A stretch of 64,000 nt of DNA from Lachnospiraceae bacterium (GCA_015057005.1 SVFF01000006.1:1-64000), one strand, 5' to 3'. Shown: positions 1-9,110, counted from the stretch's first letter. Notes: a model not told the origin generated them from the letters alone. Program-made: numbers and translations.

Positions 1-14
1 GTGATATAAAGAGA

Positions 15-54
15 AAATCCCGTCTGACTTCCTGTTAGAAATCAGACGGGATTT
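15..54 (-). terminator. Rho-independent terminator of the DUF1508 gene
   Basis: A perfect 13-bp stem (positions 15-27 against 42-54) with a 14-nt loop. Read on the minus strand the hairpin is followed by a T-rich run (TTTTCTCTTTAT), which fits termination of the minus-strand gene ending at 139. Confidence 0.8.
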
Positions 55-138
55 GTCCGTATGCACCCCGGAAACCGTCAGCTAACAGTTGATAAGTAAA
101 TTAGTTCCTTATCACTGTTAAGCCTTCGCTTGTGTAAA

Positions 139-507
139 TTATTCGGTTACGATTTCAGCGTCTACAGCGTTCTTCTTAACGGATTCAACGCCGTTTACAC
201 AGTTGGCGTGGGTGGTGTAGCCTTCGCTGGTAGCAATGATCTGACCGTTGGTTGCTTTCAGACGGAAACGGAACTCCTCAGCCTTGTCCTTGTAGATTTC
301 GAACTTGGGATGCTTCTCGGTTGCGTAGCCTTCTACAGTCTGGTCTTCTACTGCTGCAACGGGAGCGTTCTTCATAACGCTTTCGATACCGTTCTTGCAT
401 GCTGCATCAGTGGTGTAGATTTCAGAAGTTGCGATCACCTGTCCGTTGGTTGCTTTCAGATCGAATTTTACACCGGTGTTGGTGGTTTTTACTACAAATT
501 TGCCCAT
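139..507 (-). CDS. DUF1508 / YegP-family protein with two repeats
   Basis: A 122-aa protein made of two copies of the YegP (UPF0339, DUF1508) unit, at about residues 10-50 and 68-113. Each has the family hallmark 'LKATNGQ-IATSE-Y-T' followed by a Cys-Asn-Gly turn and a 'V-KNA' end. Family members are small cytoplasmic proteins of unknown biochemical role. The start is set by a strong GGAGG about 10 nt upstream on the minus strand and by a good promoter at 543-571. It is monocistronic, divergent from the downstream CPBP gene and closed by a terminator at 15-54. Family assignment is confident; function is unknown. Confidence 0.9.
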   Translation of the reverse strand: MGKFVVKTTNTGVKFDLKATNGQVIATSEIYTTDAACKNGIESVMKNAPVAAVEDQTVEGYATEKHPKFEIYKDKAEEFRFRLKATNGQIIATSEGYTTHANCVNGVESVKKNAVDAEIVTE

Positions 508-542
508 ATCTTTCGTACCTCCGCGGAATATTTGGTAATTCT

Positions 543-571
543 ATTTTAGCGGATATGAGCCATATTTTCAA
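543..571 (-). promoter_or_regulatory. Sigma-A promoter of the DUF1508 gene
   Basis: On the minus strand, TTGAAA (566-571) and TAAAAT (543-548) are separated by exactly 17 bp, 36 bp before the gene start. No other sequence in this gap is a better candidate. Confidence 0.65.
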
Positions 572-640
572 CAGTAACTTTTGCGGAGTGTTTGGACTTT
601 CATTTCTAATTTGCGTTTCATATTTTCGTGTGGGATTTCA

Positions 641-669
641 TTGCGGCTTTGAAAGGGATATGGTAAAAT
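641..669 (+). promoter_or_regulatory. Candidate sigma-A promoter for the CPBP gene
   Basis: TTGCGG (641-646), a 17-bp spacer, and TAAAAT (664-669), about 55 bp before the CPBP start. The -10 is good and the -35 is imperfect. Confidence 0.5.
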
Positions 670-724
670 AAATCAAAATGGGGTATTGTTGTACAAATAT
701 CATTATTAAGTAAAGAGGCGAGAT

Positions 725-1720
725 ATGGAACAAGATCAGAAGATGTTGACAAAAAAGCAATTTTCTAAGTTGGGATTGGTATTTCTGGCAGGAACCGCAG
801 TAATCCTGGGGGCCCAGACGGCAGTGACCCTGATCGTGGAGCAGTGGAGGCCCCAGTGGCTGGAGAATCCTGCGATCTTCCTGATGCTCTCGGTACTGCC
901 TATGTACCTGATCGGGATGCCGGTGTTGATCTGCCTGGTGAAAAAAATACCCGGTACTGCGCCCGCTCAGCATACCATGAAGGTGTGGGAGCTTCTGCTT
1001 GCCCTGCCCATGTGCTATTCTGTGATGTACCTCAGCAATCTGGTAGGGGTTGTCATTACGGGGATTCTGGGACTGTTAAAGGGAGCACCCATCAGCAATG
1101 ATGTGATGGATATCGCTACCAACGGCAACATGGCAGTAAATGCTTTTTATATGGTGCTTTGTGCGCCCATCCTGGAAGAGTACATTTTCCGTAAACTGAT
1201 CATAGACCGTACACTGCGCTTTGGTCAGGGCGTGGCTATTCTGGTGTCCGGCCTGATGTTTGGCCTGTTCCACGGCAATATCAGTCAGTTCGTCTATGCC
1301 ACGGCGCTGGGATTTTTCTTCGGTTTCATTTATGTAAAGACCGGTAAGTTAAAATACACCATCGGTCTGCATATGTTTATTAATTTCTTTGGTGCGGTAG
1401 TCAGCGTGCTGGTGCTGAAGGGTATTAAATACGATGAGTTCCTGATTGTATCAGAGGCGGGAGATGCCCAGGCTCTGATGAACCTTGTGATGAACAATCT
1501 GGTGGGCTTTTTGGCCTACATGCTGTACCTGGGCTTTATTGTGGTGATGGTGATCGCCGGCGTGGTATTGTTTATTGTGTACCGCAAGCGATTTGTGATG
1601 GAGCCGGGTGAAGTGTCTGTCCCAAAAGGGAAAAGATTTTCTGCCATTTTCCTTAATTTCGGCATGGCAGTGTACTGCCTGTTCTGGATTGCCATGATGG
1701 TGGTGCAGATCCTGCGCTGA
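725..1720 (+). CDS. CPBP-family intramembrane metalloprotease
   Basis: A 331-aa polytopic membrane protein with all three motifs of the CPBP (CAAX protease / bacteriocin-processing, 'Abi') family. They are EExxxR as LEEYIFRKL (about residue 148), FxxxH as FGLFH (about 179) and HxxxN as HMFIN (about 216). In this family the Glu and His residues coordinate a catalytic metal within the membrane. Bacterial members act in peptide maturation, bacteriocin self-immunity or envelope signalling; the substrate here cannot be told. Hydrophobic segments flank the motifs at both ends. The start has AAAGAGGCG upstream. The next gene begins 47 bp downstream. Confidence 0.88.
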   Translation: MEQDQKMLTKKQFSKLGLVFLAGTAVILGAQTAVTLIVEQWRPQWLENPAIFLMLSVLPMYLIGMPVLICLVKKIPGTAPAQHTMKVWELLLALPMCYSVMYLSNLVGVVITGILGLLKGAPISNDVMDIATNGNMAVNAFYMVLCAPILEEYIFRKLIIDRTLRFGQGVAILVSGLMFGLFHGNISQFVYATALGFFFGFIYVKTGKLKYTIGLHMFINFFGAVVSVLVLKGIKYDEFLIVSEAGDAQALMNLVMNNLVGFLAYMLYLGFIVVMVIAGVVLFIVYRKRFVMEPGEVSVPKGKRFSAIFLNFGMAVYCLFWIAMMVVQILR

Positions 1721-1767
1721 TTGGGCGACAAATGACAGTTTGCCTATAAATAGAGAGAGGATACAAA

Positions 1768-2496
1768 ATGTATACATTTGACAGTAGAATAAGATTCAGT
1801 GAGTCGGACAGCAGGGGGTATCTGCCCCTGACGGGACTTCTCAATTATTTTCAGGATGCCTCCACCTTCCAGTCGGAGGATCTGGGACGGGGACTCGCCT
1901 ACACAAAGGCCCACAATCTGGTGTGGGTGCTCTCTGCCTGGCAGATCGTGGTAGAGCGTTATCCCAAACTGGGCGAGAAGGTGACGATCGGTACCTTTCC
2001 CTATGATTTCAAGGCCTTTATAGGTTTGCGTAATTTCTGCATGATGGACGAAAACGGTGAGTATCTGGCTAAAGCCAACAGCGTGTGGAGTTTGCTCAGC
2101 ACGGAAAACGGCAAGCCGGTCCAGCCCTCGGAGGAGCTGCTTTCAGCCTATGAACTGGAAGAAAAGCTGGATATGGAGTATGCACCCAGAAAGATCCCGG
2201 TACCGGGTAGCGGTCGTGTGGTGGACATGGTGATGGTAAAAAAACAGCATCTGGACACCAACCATCACGTGAACAACGGCCAGTATGTGACCATTGCCAT
2301 GGAGTATCTGCCGGAGAATTTTGTGATCAGGCAGATGCGGGCGGAGTACAAAAAGCAGGCCTTTTTGGATGATGTGCTCCACGCTTATGTGGCAAAACTG
2401 GAAGAAGGATATTTGATCGCTCTGACAGATGCGGGCGGAGTCCCTTATGTATCTGTAGAGTTTTTGGGAAAGGAGGCCCCGGAGGCTGATGATTAA
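1768..2496 (+). CDS. Acyl-ACP thioesterase (FatA/FatB-like)
   Basis: A 242-aa hotdog-fold thioesterase. It starts with the family-typical 'DSRIRFSESDSRG-LPL--LLNYFQDA', and the second hotdog carries DTNHHVNNGQY (about residues 165-175), containing the Asn/His pair used in catalysis. It should hydrolyse fatty acyl-ACP in the cytoplasm, releasing free fatty acids from type II fatty acid synthesis. Length is normal for bacterial members. A GAGAGAGGA site precedes the ATG. Its last 8 nt overlap the CvfB-like gene, so the two are probably translationally coupled. Confidence 0.88.
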   Translation: MYTFDSRIRFSESDSRGYLPLTGLLNYFQDASTFQSEDLGRGLAYTKAHNLVWVLSAWQIVVERYPKLGEKVTIGTFPYDFKAFIGLRNFCMMDENGEYLAKANSVWSLLSTENGKPVQPSEELLSAYELEEKLDMEYAPRKIPVPGSGRVVDMVMVKKQHLDTNHHVNNGQYVTIAMEYLPENFVIRQMRAEYKKQAFLDDVLHAYVAKLEEGYLIALTDAGGVPYVSVEFLGKEAPEADD

Positions 2497-3349
2497 GTTA
2501 GGAGAAAAACAGAAGCTTGTAGTAGTTAAAAAGGTGGAGTTTGGTGTGTACCTGTCCCCGGCAAAGGCAGAAGGTGACGCGTCGGAGAACGGTGAAGCTG
2601 TGGAAAAGGTACTGCTGCCTGTGAAACAGGTCCCCGCTGACTGCAATATCGGAGATGAACTGGAGGTGTTCATTTACCGTGATTCCAAGGACAGAATGAT
2701 TGCTACCACCAGGGAGCCTGTATTGGTAATGGGCGGTGTGGCTGAACTGAAGGTTGCCCAGGTGGGCAAGATCGGCGCTTTCCTGGATTGGGGGCTGGAA
2801 AAAGATCTGCTGCTGCCTTTTAAACAGCAGACCAAGAGAGTGAAACAGGGCGACACCGTGCTGGTATCTCTTTACATCGATAAGAGCGGGCGACTTTGTG
2901 CTACCATGAATGTATACGAAAACCTGAGAGCAGACAGCCCTTACCAAAAGGAGGACAAAGTATCAGGAAGAGTCTACGAGATCAGCGATAATTTCGGTGC
3001 TTTCGTGGCTGTGGATAATATTTACTCTGCACTGATCCCCAAGAAGGAAATGTATGGGGAAATTGTGGTGGGTGAAGATATCACTGCAAGAGTTGTGAAG
3101 GTGCACGAAGATGGCCGATTGGTGCTTAGTGTCCGCGAGAAAGCATATCTGCAGATTGAAAAGGATGCCGAGGCAATACTGGACCTGCTGGAAAGCTATG
3201 CCGGCTCCCTTCCTTTTAATGATAAGGCAGCGCCCGAGGTCATCAAGCATGAGACCGGAATGAGCAAAAATGAATTTAAGCGTGCCGTTGGCAATCTTTT
3301 GAAGCAGGGCAAGATTGAAATTACAGAGAGATCTATCCGCAGAAAGTAG
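2489..3349 (+). CDS. CvfB-like S1 RNA-binding protein
   Basis: A 286-aa protein resembling Staphylococcus CvfB / Bacillus YitL. It has tandem S1-type OB domains (first 'VVVKKVEFGVYLSP', second 'LKVAQVGKIGAFLDWGLEKDLLLP', third 'GRVYEISDNFGAFVAV') and a C-terminal winged-helix-like segment ending 'GNLLKQGKIEITERSIRRK'. Characterised CvfB proteins bind RNA and affect virulence and stress gene expression. The gene overlaps the thioesterase by 8 nt. It ends with TAG, one of several genes in the window to do so. Confidence 0.87.
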   Translation: MIKLGEKQKLVVVKKVEFGVYLSPAKAEGDASENGEAVEKVLLPVKQVPADCNIGDELEVFIYRDSKDRMIATTREPVLVMGGVAELKVAQVGKIGAFLDWGLEKDLLLPFKQQTKRVKQGDTVLVSLYIDKSGRLCATMNVYENLRADSPYQKEDKVSGRVYEISDNFGAFVAVDNIYSALIPKKEMYGEIVVGEDITARVVKVHEDGRLVLSVREKAYLQIEKDAEAILDLLESYAGSLPFNDKAAPEVIKHETGMSKNEFKRAVGNLLKQGKIEITERSIRRK

Positions 3350-3364
3350 GTAAAAAAACATAAA

Positions 3365-3415
3365 TACAAAAAAGTGCATAAAAAACTATTGCTTTTTTGA
3401 TGCGTTTTTTGTACA
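3365..3415 (+). terminator. Long A/T-rich hairpin after the CvfB-like gene
   Basis: TACAAAAAA plus a GTGCAT arm pairs with ATGCG plus TTTTTTGTA, and the inner A-run can pair with the inner T-run. The 3' arm ends in T-rich sequence, so it can terminate the upstream operon. It overlaps the promoter of the next gene, so readthrough and initiation may interfere. Confidence 0.6.
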
Positions 3416-3425
3416 TTTGTATTAT
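3397..3425 (+). promoter_or_regulatory. Sigma-A promoter for the CdaR/PucR-like regulator
   Basis: TTGATG (3397-3402), a 17-bp spacer, TATTAT (3420-3425), 36 bp before the regulator start. The -35 lies inside the 3' arm of the preceding hairpin. Confidence 0.6.
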
Positions 3426-3460
3426 ATTGTTGGCGGAGAAAGCCCGGAGGAGCAGGGACG

Positions 3461-4546
3461 ATGATATCAAATCAAATTTTGCAGAATACCATTGAAGGTT
3501 TAAAGAGTATTGCCAGAGTGGACATGTGCATTGTGGATGTGGACGGCAAGGAAGTTGCGTCCACGGCAGATATGAGCAACTGTGCAAGAGGTGCAGTGGA
3601 GTTTGCTGCTTCTGTGGCTGATTCACAGGAGATTTTCGGATATCAATATTTCAAGATCTTTGATGAGCAGCAGCTGGAGTACATATTGGTAGTGGGCGGC
3701 AATGGCGAGGACATCTACATGGTGGGCAAAATGGCGGCCTTCCAGATCCAGAATCTGCTGGTGGCCTACAAGGAGCGCTTTGATAAGGACAATTTTATTA
3801 AAAATCTCCTGCTGGATAATCTCCTTCTGGTGGATATCTACAGCCGTTCCAAGAAGCTTCATATCCAGACTGATGTGCCCAGAGTGGTTTTGATCGTCGA
3901 GACGGGCGGCGGTAAGGACAATAACGTGCTTGAGATGGTTCGGGCATATTATGGAAATAATAGCAAAGATTTCATCACCGCAGTGGATGAAAATAATGTT
4001 ATAGTAGTAAAAGAACTGGTAGAATCGGATGTGTCCAGGGAGATTGAGAAGACAGCAGGCAATCTGGCTTCTTATCTGCAGAAGGAATCCATGAAGGACT
4101 GCCGTATTGCGTACGGCACGGTGGTTCACGAGATCAAAGAGGTCAGCCGTTCCTATAAGGAAGCCAAGATGGCGCTGGATGTAGGCAGGATCTTCTTTGA
4201 GGAAAGAAATATTGTGGCTTACAGTGAGCTGGGCATCGGCCGTCTGATCTACCAGCTGCCCATCCCTCTGTGCAAAATGTTCATCCGCGAGATTTTTGAC
4301 GGCAAGGGTCCGGATGAATTTGATGAGGAAACCCTTACCACCATTGACAAGTTCTTTGAAAACAGCCTGAACGTGTCCGAGACCTCCAGACAGCTGTTCA
4401 TTCACCGCAATACCCTGGTGTACCGTCTGGACAAGCTGCAGAAGAGCACGGGGCTGGATCTGCGTATTTTCGAGGATGCCATTACCTTTAAGATCGCATT
4501 GATGGTGGTAAAATACATGAAGTATATGGAAACTTTTGAGTATTAA
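3461..4546 (+). CDS. CdaR/PucR-family transcriptional regulator
   Basis: A 361-aa regulator. The N-terminal ~140 residues look like the sugar-diacid-recognition (CdaR) sensor domain. The middle resembles the GGDEF-like fold of PucR/CdaR proteins. The C-terminus carries the PucR helix-turn-helix ('FIHRNTLVYRLDKLQKSTGLD', about 318-338, preceded by 'LNVSETSRQL'). Family members are activators responding to small metabolites. Here it sits 76 bp before ftsE with its own promoter, so it could be monocistronic or read into the division operon. Ligand and target are unknown; 'sugar diacid' is only the family name. Confidence 0.82.
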   Translation: MISNQILQNTIEGLKSIARVDMCIVDVDGKEVASTADMSNCARGAVEFAASVADSQEIFGYQYFKIFDEQQLEYILVVGGNGEDIYMVGKMAAFQIQNLLVAYKERFDKDNFIKNLLLDNLLLVDIYSRSKKLHIQTDVPRVVLIVETGGGKDNNVLEMVRAYYGNNSKDFITAVDENNVIVVKELVESDVSREIEKTAGNLASYLQKESMKDCRIAYGTVVHEIKEVSRSYKEAKMALDVGRIFFEERNIVAYSELGIGRLIYQLPIPLCKMFIREIFDGKGPDEFDEETLTTIDKFFENSLNVSETSRQLFIHRNTLVYRLDKLQKSTGLDLRIFEDAITFKIALMVVKYMKYMETFEY

Positions 4547-4622
4547 TTTCGTTTGATAAGAAAGATATGCCGGGCTCCGGCATACAGAAGAGAGTGTTTG
4601 TTTAGGTTACAGAGGAGTATAC

Positions 4623-5366
4623 ATGAAGAAAAAACAGCTATTACAAAAAGAGAGAGAGCGGATCATGGATGAGAACGGCATTATCTACCTGGAGAATGTC
4701 AGCAAGTCTTATTCCACCGGCGCCCCGGCATTGAACGGCGTTACGCTCAGTATTGGAAGAGGAGAATTTGTATTTGTGGTGGGAGACAGCGGCTCCGGTA
4801 AATCCACTTTGATCAAATTGCTGCTGAGAGAGCTTACTGCTACCAGCGGCAGTGTATATGTTATGGGAAGTGATCTGGCAAAGCTAAAACACAGACAGAT
4901 TCCCAAATTCCGTCGTAACCTGGGTGTAGTGTTCCAGGATTTCAGACTGTTGAATGACAGAAATGTGTTTGAAAATGTGGCATTTGCCCAGCGGATCGTG
5001 GAGACTCCTACCAGCGAGATCCGCAGAAATGTGCCCCGTATCCTTGCTACCGTGGGACTGGCCGGTAAGTACAAGGCCAAGACCAAGCAGCTTTCCGGTG
5101 GTGAGCAGCAGCGTGTGGCCCTGGCCAGGGCATTGGTCAATGAGCCTTCCATTCTGCTGGCAGACGAGCCTACCGGCAATCTGGATCCCAAAAATTCCTG
5201 GGAGATCATGGGCCTTTTGGAGGAGATCAATCAGGCAGGTACCACTGTGATCGTGGTTACCCACAACAGAGAAATCGTAAATGCCATGCAGAAGCGTGTG
5301 ATCACTATGAAGAAGGGCGTTATTGTAAGCGACGAAGAGGAAGGCGGTTATATCGATGAAGATTAG
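4623..5366 (+). CDS. ftsE: Cell division ABC transporter ATPase FtsE
   Basis: A 247-aa ABC ATPase with Walker A GDSGSGKS, Q-loop 'VFQDFRLL' (the FtsE form), signature LSGGEQQRVALARAL, Walker B ILLADEPTGNLD and a switch His in 'VVTHNREI'. FtsE with FtsX forms a type VII ABC machine at the septum that activates peptidoglycan hydrolases instead of transporting solute. The ATG at 4623 has GAGGAG upstream; an internal ATG at 4665 (MDENGIIYLEN) is also plausible and would match the usual ~228-aa FtsE length better. The end overlaps ftsX by 11 nt, so the pair is coupled. Confidence 0.95.
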   Translation: MKKKQLLQKERERIMDENGIIYLENVSKSYSTGAPALNGVTLSIGRGEFVFVVGDSGSGKSTLIKLLLRELTATSGSVYVMGSDLAKLKHRQIPKFRRNLGVVFQDFRLLNDRNVFENVAFAQRIVETPTSEIRRNVPRILATVGLAGKYKAKTKQLSGGEQQRVALARALVNEPSILLADEPTGNLDPKNSWEIMGLLEEINQAGTTVIVVTHNREIVNAMQKRVITMKKGVIVSDEEEGGYIDED

Positions 5367-6255
5367 TACCTTGTTTTATACCCTCAGACAGGGATTTTCC
5401 AATATTTTCCGCAATCTGTGGTTTTCCATGGCATCTGTTGCCACTATTTCCACTTGTCTGTTTTTGTTTGGATTGTTTTATGCCATCGTGGCAAATGTAC
5501 AGAATGTAATGAATACCGTGGAAGAGGGCGTGTCCGTGACCGTGTTCTTCCAGGAGGGTACTACGGATGAGCGCATGAAAGAGATTGGCGGTCTGATAGA
5601 GGTCCGCGATGAAGTGTCTGACGTGATCTTTATCTCTGATGAAGAGGCCTGGGCTACTTTCGGTCCTGAGTATTTCGGGGAAGATTATCAAGAGGGATTT
5701 CCTGAGAACCCTTTGGAGGGCTGGGACAGCTATGAGGTTTATTTGAGAGATGTTTCCAGACAGTCTGATCTGGTGACCTGGCTGCAGTCCATTCCCGAGG
5801 TGAGAGAAGTTTACTTCTCTGAACTGACGGCGAATACTTTGAGCGGCATGAATATGCTGATCGCATATGTTTCCCTTGGTATCGTGGCCACACTGTTGGC
5901 GGTAAGTATCTTCCTGATCAACAATACCGTTGCTATGGGTATTTTTGTCCGCAAGGAAGAAATCAATATTATGAAGTATATCGGCGCTACGGACTTCTTT
6001 GTGCGTGCACCTTTTGTAGTGGAAGGTATGCTGATCGGCCTGATCGGTTCAGCGATTCCCCTGGGTGTTATCTACAGCCTGTACAATTACGCGCTGACTT
6101 ATGTGATCGAGCGCTTCAGCGTGCTCAGCAGCTTCCTGAATTTTTTGTCTGTGGAAGAAGTTTTCCGCGTATTGCTGCCTGTGACACTGCTGGTTGGCGT
6201 GGGAATCGGTTTCCTGGGAAGTATCTCTACCGTGAGAAAACATCTGCGGGTGTAA
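5356..6255 (+). CDS. ftsX: Cell division protein FtsX
   Basis: A 299-aa membrane partner of FtsE. It has a first membrane helix near residues 20-43, a large extracellular loop (about 45-170) that in the family contacts the hydrolase activator, then three helices in the FtsX/MacB permease domain (about 175-295). 'NNTVAMGIFVRKEEINIMKYIGATDFF' carries the typical coupling-helix region of FtsX. Length and topology are normal. The gene overlaps ftsE and is followed 72 bp later by a coiled-coil M23 gene, the expected effector. Confidence 0.94.
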   Translation: MKISTLFYTLRQGFSNIFRNLWFSMASVATISTCLFLFGLFYAIVANVQNVMNTVEEGVSVTVFFQEGTTDERMKEIGGLIEVRDEVSDVIFISDEEAWATFGPEYFGEDYQEGFPENPLEGWDSYEVYLRDVSRQSDLVTWLQSIPEVREVYFSELTANTLSGMNMLIAYVSLGIVATLLAVSIFLINNTVAMGIFVRKEEINIMKYIGATDFFVRAPFVVEGMLIGLIGSAIPLGVIYSLYNYALTYVIERFSVLSSFLNFLSVEEVFRVLLPVTLLVGVGIGFLGSISTVRKHLRV

Positions 6256-6327
6256 TGGGGTATTTGTGACTGTTCAGAACCATGCAGATTTATGTAAAAC
6301 AGACAGAAAGCAGTACAAAGATTGTAT

Positions 6328-7575
6328 ATGAAGAAAAGACACACAAGAATAAGTCTGGCAGTATGCCTTTTGTGCGCTGTGCTTATGCTGGCAGCGGCAT
6401 TCTGTGAGGGAACAGAACCGCTTCTGGTGGAGGCTACCGGCAATAAGGCGCTGACATCGGACAGTATCAAGGATAAACAGAATCAGATCTCCAAGGCGGA
6501 AAAAGAGAAGGAATCTCTTAAGAACAGCCTGACAGATCTGAAAAAGGTCAAAAAAGAACTGGAAAAAAAGAAAAAGAATCTTGCAAGCTATGTAGCGGAA
6601 TTGGACAATACCCTGAGCGAAATCGAACAGAATATTTCCAGGCTGAAGGCTCAGATCACCGCTACCGAGGAAGAAATCGTCCACATGGAGGAAGAACTGA
6701 CAGTTGCCCAGGCGCAGGAAAGTTCCCAGAAAGATTCCATGATCCTTCGCATAAGATTAATGTATGAGAAGGGCAATGCCTCTGCCATGGACATGGTCCT
6801 GGGGGCAAAGGGGCTGGGTGATTTCCTGAACAGGGCTGATTTTATGGAATCGGTGATGGCATATGACCATCAGCGCTGGGAAGAATATATTGAGACCCGT
6901 AAGCTGATCGAACTGAGCAAGGAAGAATTGGAGCTTGAGAAAGAGATACTGGATCAGGCCAAGGCCAATGTGGAGATCGAACAGAAAAATCTGGAAAGTC
7001 TCATTGCCCAGAAGACAAAGGATCTGACTGCCTATGAGTCTGATATCAGTACCCAGGAGAAGGCAATTAAGGAATACGAACAGATGATAGCAGAGCAGGA
7101 TGCAGAGATTAAGGCATTGGAAGCTGCCATCGCAGAAGAGAAGAAGCAGATGATGCAGGATAATGGTGTCAAGTATGACGGAGGCACCTTTAAGTTCCCC
7201 GTAGCATCTTACACCAGATTGTCTGATGATTATGGCTGGCGTATACATCCCACTCTGAATGTGAACCAATTTCATAATGGAATAGACCTTGCAGCTCCCA
7301 AGGGAACCGCTATTTATGCAGCTTATGATGGCAAGGTGGTAGCAGCCACCTACAGCTCTACTATGGGTAATTACGTGATGATCGATCACGGAGATTCATT
7401 GTACACCATTTACATGCACGCTTCGGCGCTCTATGTGTCCAAAGGTGATGTGGTGACAAGAGGTGAGACCATTGCGGCGGTGGGCACCACCGGACGTTCC
7501 ACGGGCAACCATTTGCATTTTGGTGTCCGCAAGAATGGGGAATATGTATCCCCCTGGAATTATTTGTCAAAGTAA
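6328..7575 (+). CDS. EnvC-like coiled-coil M23 peptidase
   Basis: A 415-aa exported protein. A signal peptide (residues ~8-28) is followed by a long coiled coil (about 45-260, rich in K/E/Q/L heptads) and a C-terminal LytM/M23 domain (about 290-412). The zinc and catalytic signatures are intact: FHNGIDLAAP (H and D), 'YMHAS' and HLHFGVRKNG. This is the EnvC-type architecture: the coiled coil contacts FtsX, and the M23 domain either cuts peptidoglycan cross-links itself or activates an amidase. Because the metal ligands are present, it is probably catalytic here. ATG 6328 is chosen over the in-frame TTG at 6322. Confidence 0.88.
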   Translation: MKKRHTRISLAVCLLCAVLMLAAAFCEGTEPLLVEATGNKALTSDSIKDKQNQISKAEKEKESLKNSLTDLKKVKKELEKKKKNLASYVAELDNTLSEIEQNISRLKAQITATEEEIVHMEEELTVAQAQESSQKDSMILRIRLMYEKGNASAMDMVLGAKGLGDFLNRADFMESVMAYDHQRWEEYIETRKLIELSKEELELEKEILDQAKANVEIEQKNLESLIAQKTKDLTAYESDISTQEKAIKEYEQMIAEQDAEIKALEAAIAEEKKQMMQDNGVKYDGGTFKFPVASYTRLSDDYGWRIHPTLNVNQFHNGIDLAAPKGTAIYAAYDGKVVAATYSSTMGNYVMIDHGDSLYTIYMHASALYVSKGDVVTRGETIAAVGTTGRSTGNHLHFGVRKNGEYVSPWNYLSK

Positions 7576-7602
7576 AGGATTTGCATTGTCATTGAATGGA
7601 AC

Positions 7603-7630
7603 AGCCTCGTACTTTTGTTACGGGGCTTTC
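7603..7630 (+). terminator. Weak terminator-like hairpin before the S41 protease
   Basis: AGCCTCGTA (7603-7611) pairs with TACGGGGCT (7619-7627, one G-U) around a 7-nt loop and is followed by only a short T run. Likely partial attenuation between the M23 and S41 genes. Confidence 0.4.
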
Positions 7631-7661
7631 AGATTAGAATGAAGGGACATGGCAGACAATA

Positions 7662-9014
7662 ATGGAAAACGATAACAGAGATAACAATTATTACGAACCG
7701 GATTCTATACAACAGAAAAAAGAGAAGGCTGCACGGGAACTGGCGGCAGAAGAACAACGCGAGGCCGAGAAAAGGAAAAACAGGACCCGTTTTTGGGGCG
7801 GTGTTGTAGTGGGATTGTCCTTTTCGGTGGTAGTGGTTACGCTGGTGCTGGTGGGCCGCTCTCTGCTGAGATTTATGGAATATCAGCGAAATCCCCTGCA
7901 GGCTCAGGCCAAGCAGCTGGAATTTACGGAGGATTCTGCCATCACGCCTACAATGGTATCGAAACTTCAGGGGCTGGAGGGTATTATTGATCAACTGTAC
8001 TCTCTGGGAGAAGTGGACGTGGAGAAGCTGGAAACAGGTATTTACAAGGGAATGATCTCGGCTCTGGAGGATCCCTACTCCGAGTATTATACTGCGGAGG
8101 AACTGGCAGATTTGATGGAACAGACGGAAGGGATCTACTATGGTATCGGAACCTACATTAGTCTGGATGCTACCACATTGCTGCCCAAGGTCAGCGGTGT
8201 AATAGCAGGAACGCCGGCAGAGGCAGCCCAGCTTCGGGATAATGATCTGATATATGAAGTGGATGGCGTTTCAACGTATGGTCTCAGTCTGAATGAGACG
8301 GTGGCTATGATCAAAGGAGAGGAAGGCACTGAGGTAGTGCTGACCATTTACAGAGAAGGTGAAAGCGAGTATCTGGAGATTCCCGTGACCAGAGCGAAGG
8401 TGGAAGCCCCCACGGTTGTCTTTGAAATGCTGGATGAGACCACTGCTTACATTGAAATTGTGGAGTTTGATGATGTGACGTTGGATCAGTTTACAGAGGC
8501 GATGGCTATGGCCAGAGGCTCAGGCATGGAGGGACTGATCATAGATCTGCGCTCCAATCCTGGCGGCAATCTGGACACGGTGGTGGACATTGCGCGTATG
8601 CTTCTTCCCAAGGGTTTGATCGTCTATACAGAGGATAAATACGGTGAAAGAGTGGAATACACCTGCGACGGCACGCGGGAACTGGAAGTGCCGCTGGTGG
8701 TGCTGATCGATATGAATTCGGCCAGTGCTTCGGAGATTCTGGCAGGCGCAGTACAGGATTACGGAATCGGTACCCTGGTGGGTACTACTACCTTCGGAAA
8801 AGGTATTGTGCAGCAGGTGCTTCCCTTTAATGATGGTTCGGCCATGAAGCTTACCATCAGCAGTTATTATACCCCCAAGGGCAGAAATATCCACGGTGTG
8901 GGCATTGAGCCGGATGTGGTCTGTGAATTTGATGGTGATGCCTATTATGACGAGGTAAATCCTGTGGATAACCAGTTGGAGAAGGCAAGAGAGGTGCTCC
9001 GCGGTCTGCAGTGA
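7662..9014 (+). CDS. C-terminal processing peptidase (S41, CtpA-type)
   Basis: A 450-aa serine protease: a charged cytoplasmic N-terminus, one membrane anchor (about 45-65), a PDZ domain (about 140-215, 'VIAGTPAEAAQLRDNDLIYEVDG') and an S41 core. The catalytic Ser lies in NSASASEILAG (about 350-360) and the Lys in FGKGIVQ (about 379). Family proteases cut exposed C-termini of envelope proteins, and in several bacteria they limit cell-wall hydrolases. Its position right after FtsEX and an EnvC-like protein suggests that it processes or turns over that machinery (inference). Confidence 0.92.
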   Translation: MENDNRDNNYYEPDSIQQKKEKAARELAAEEQREAEKRKNRTRFWGGVVVGLSFSVVVVTLVLVGRSLLRFMEYQRNPLQAQAKQLEFTEDSAITPTMVSKLQGLEGIIDQLYSLGEVDVEKLETGIYKGMISALEDPYSEYYTAEELADLMEQTEGIYYGIGTYISLDATTLLPKVSGVIAGTPAEAAQLRDNDLIYEVDGVSTYGLSLNETVAMIKGEEGTEVVLTIYREGESEYLEIPVTRAKVEAPTVVFEMLDETTAYIEIVEFDDVTLDQFTEAMAMARGSGMEGLIIDLRSNPGGNLDTVVDIARMLLPKGLIVYTEDKYGERVEYTCDGTRELEVPLVVLIDMNSASASEILAGAVQDYGIGTLVGTTTFGKGIVQQVLPFNDGSAMKLTISSYYTPKGRNIHGVGIEPDVVCEFDGDAYYDEVNPVDNQLEKAREVLRGLQ

Positions 9015-9110
9015 CCAAGGAATAGCCTGAGGGAAACGGCAGCAGACAGAAGTAACATGATTCTGTCAGGTGCAGAGACAAGACAGCATAAAGGAAAGGC
9101 GGACTAAGGT

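Noticed and set aside
130..549. 139-aa plus-strand ORF over the DUF1508 gene
   Set aside because: Antisense shadow; the minus-strand frame has family motifs, a ribosome site and a promoter.
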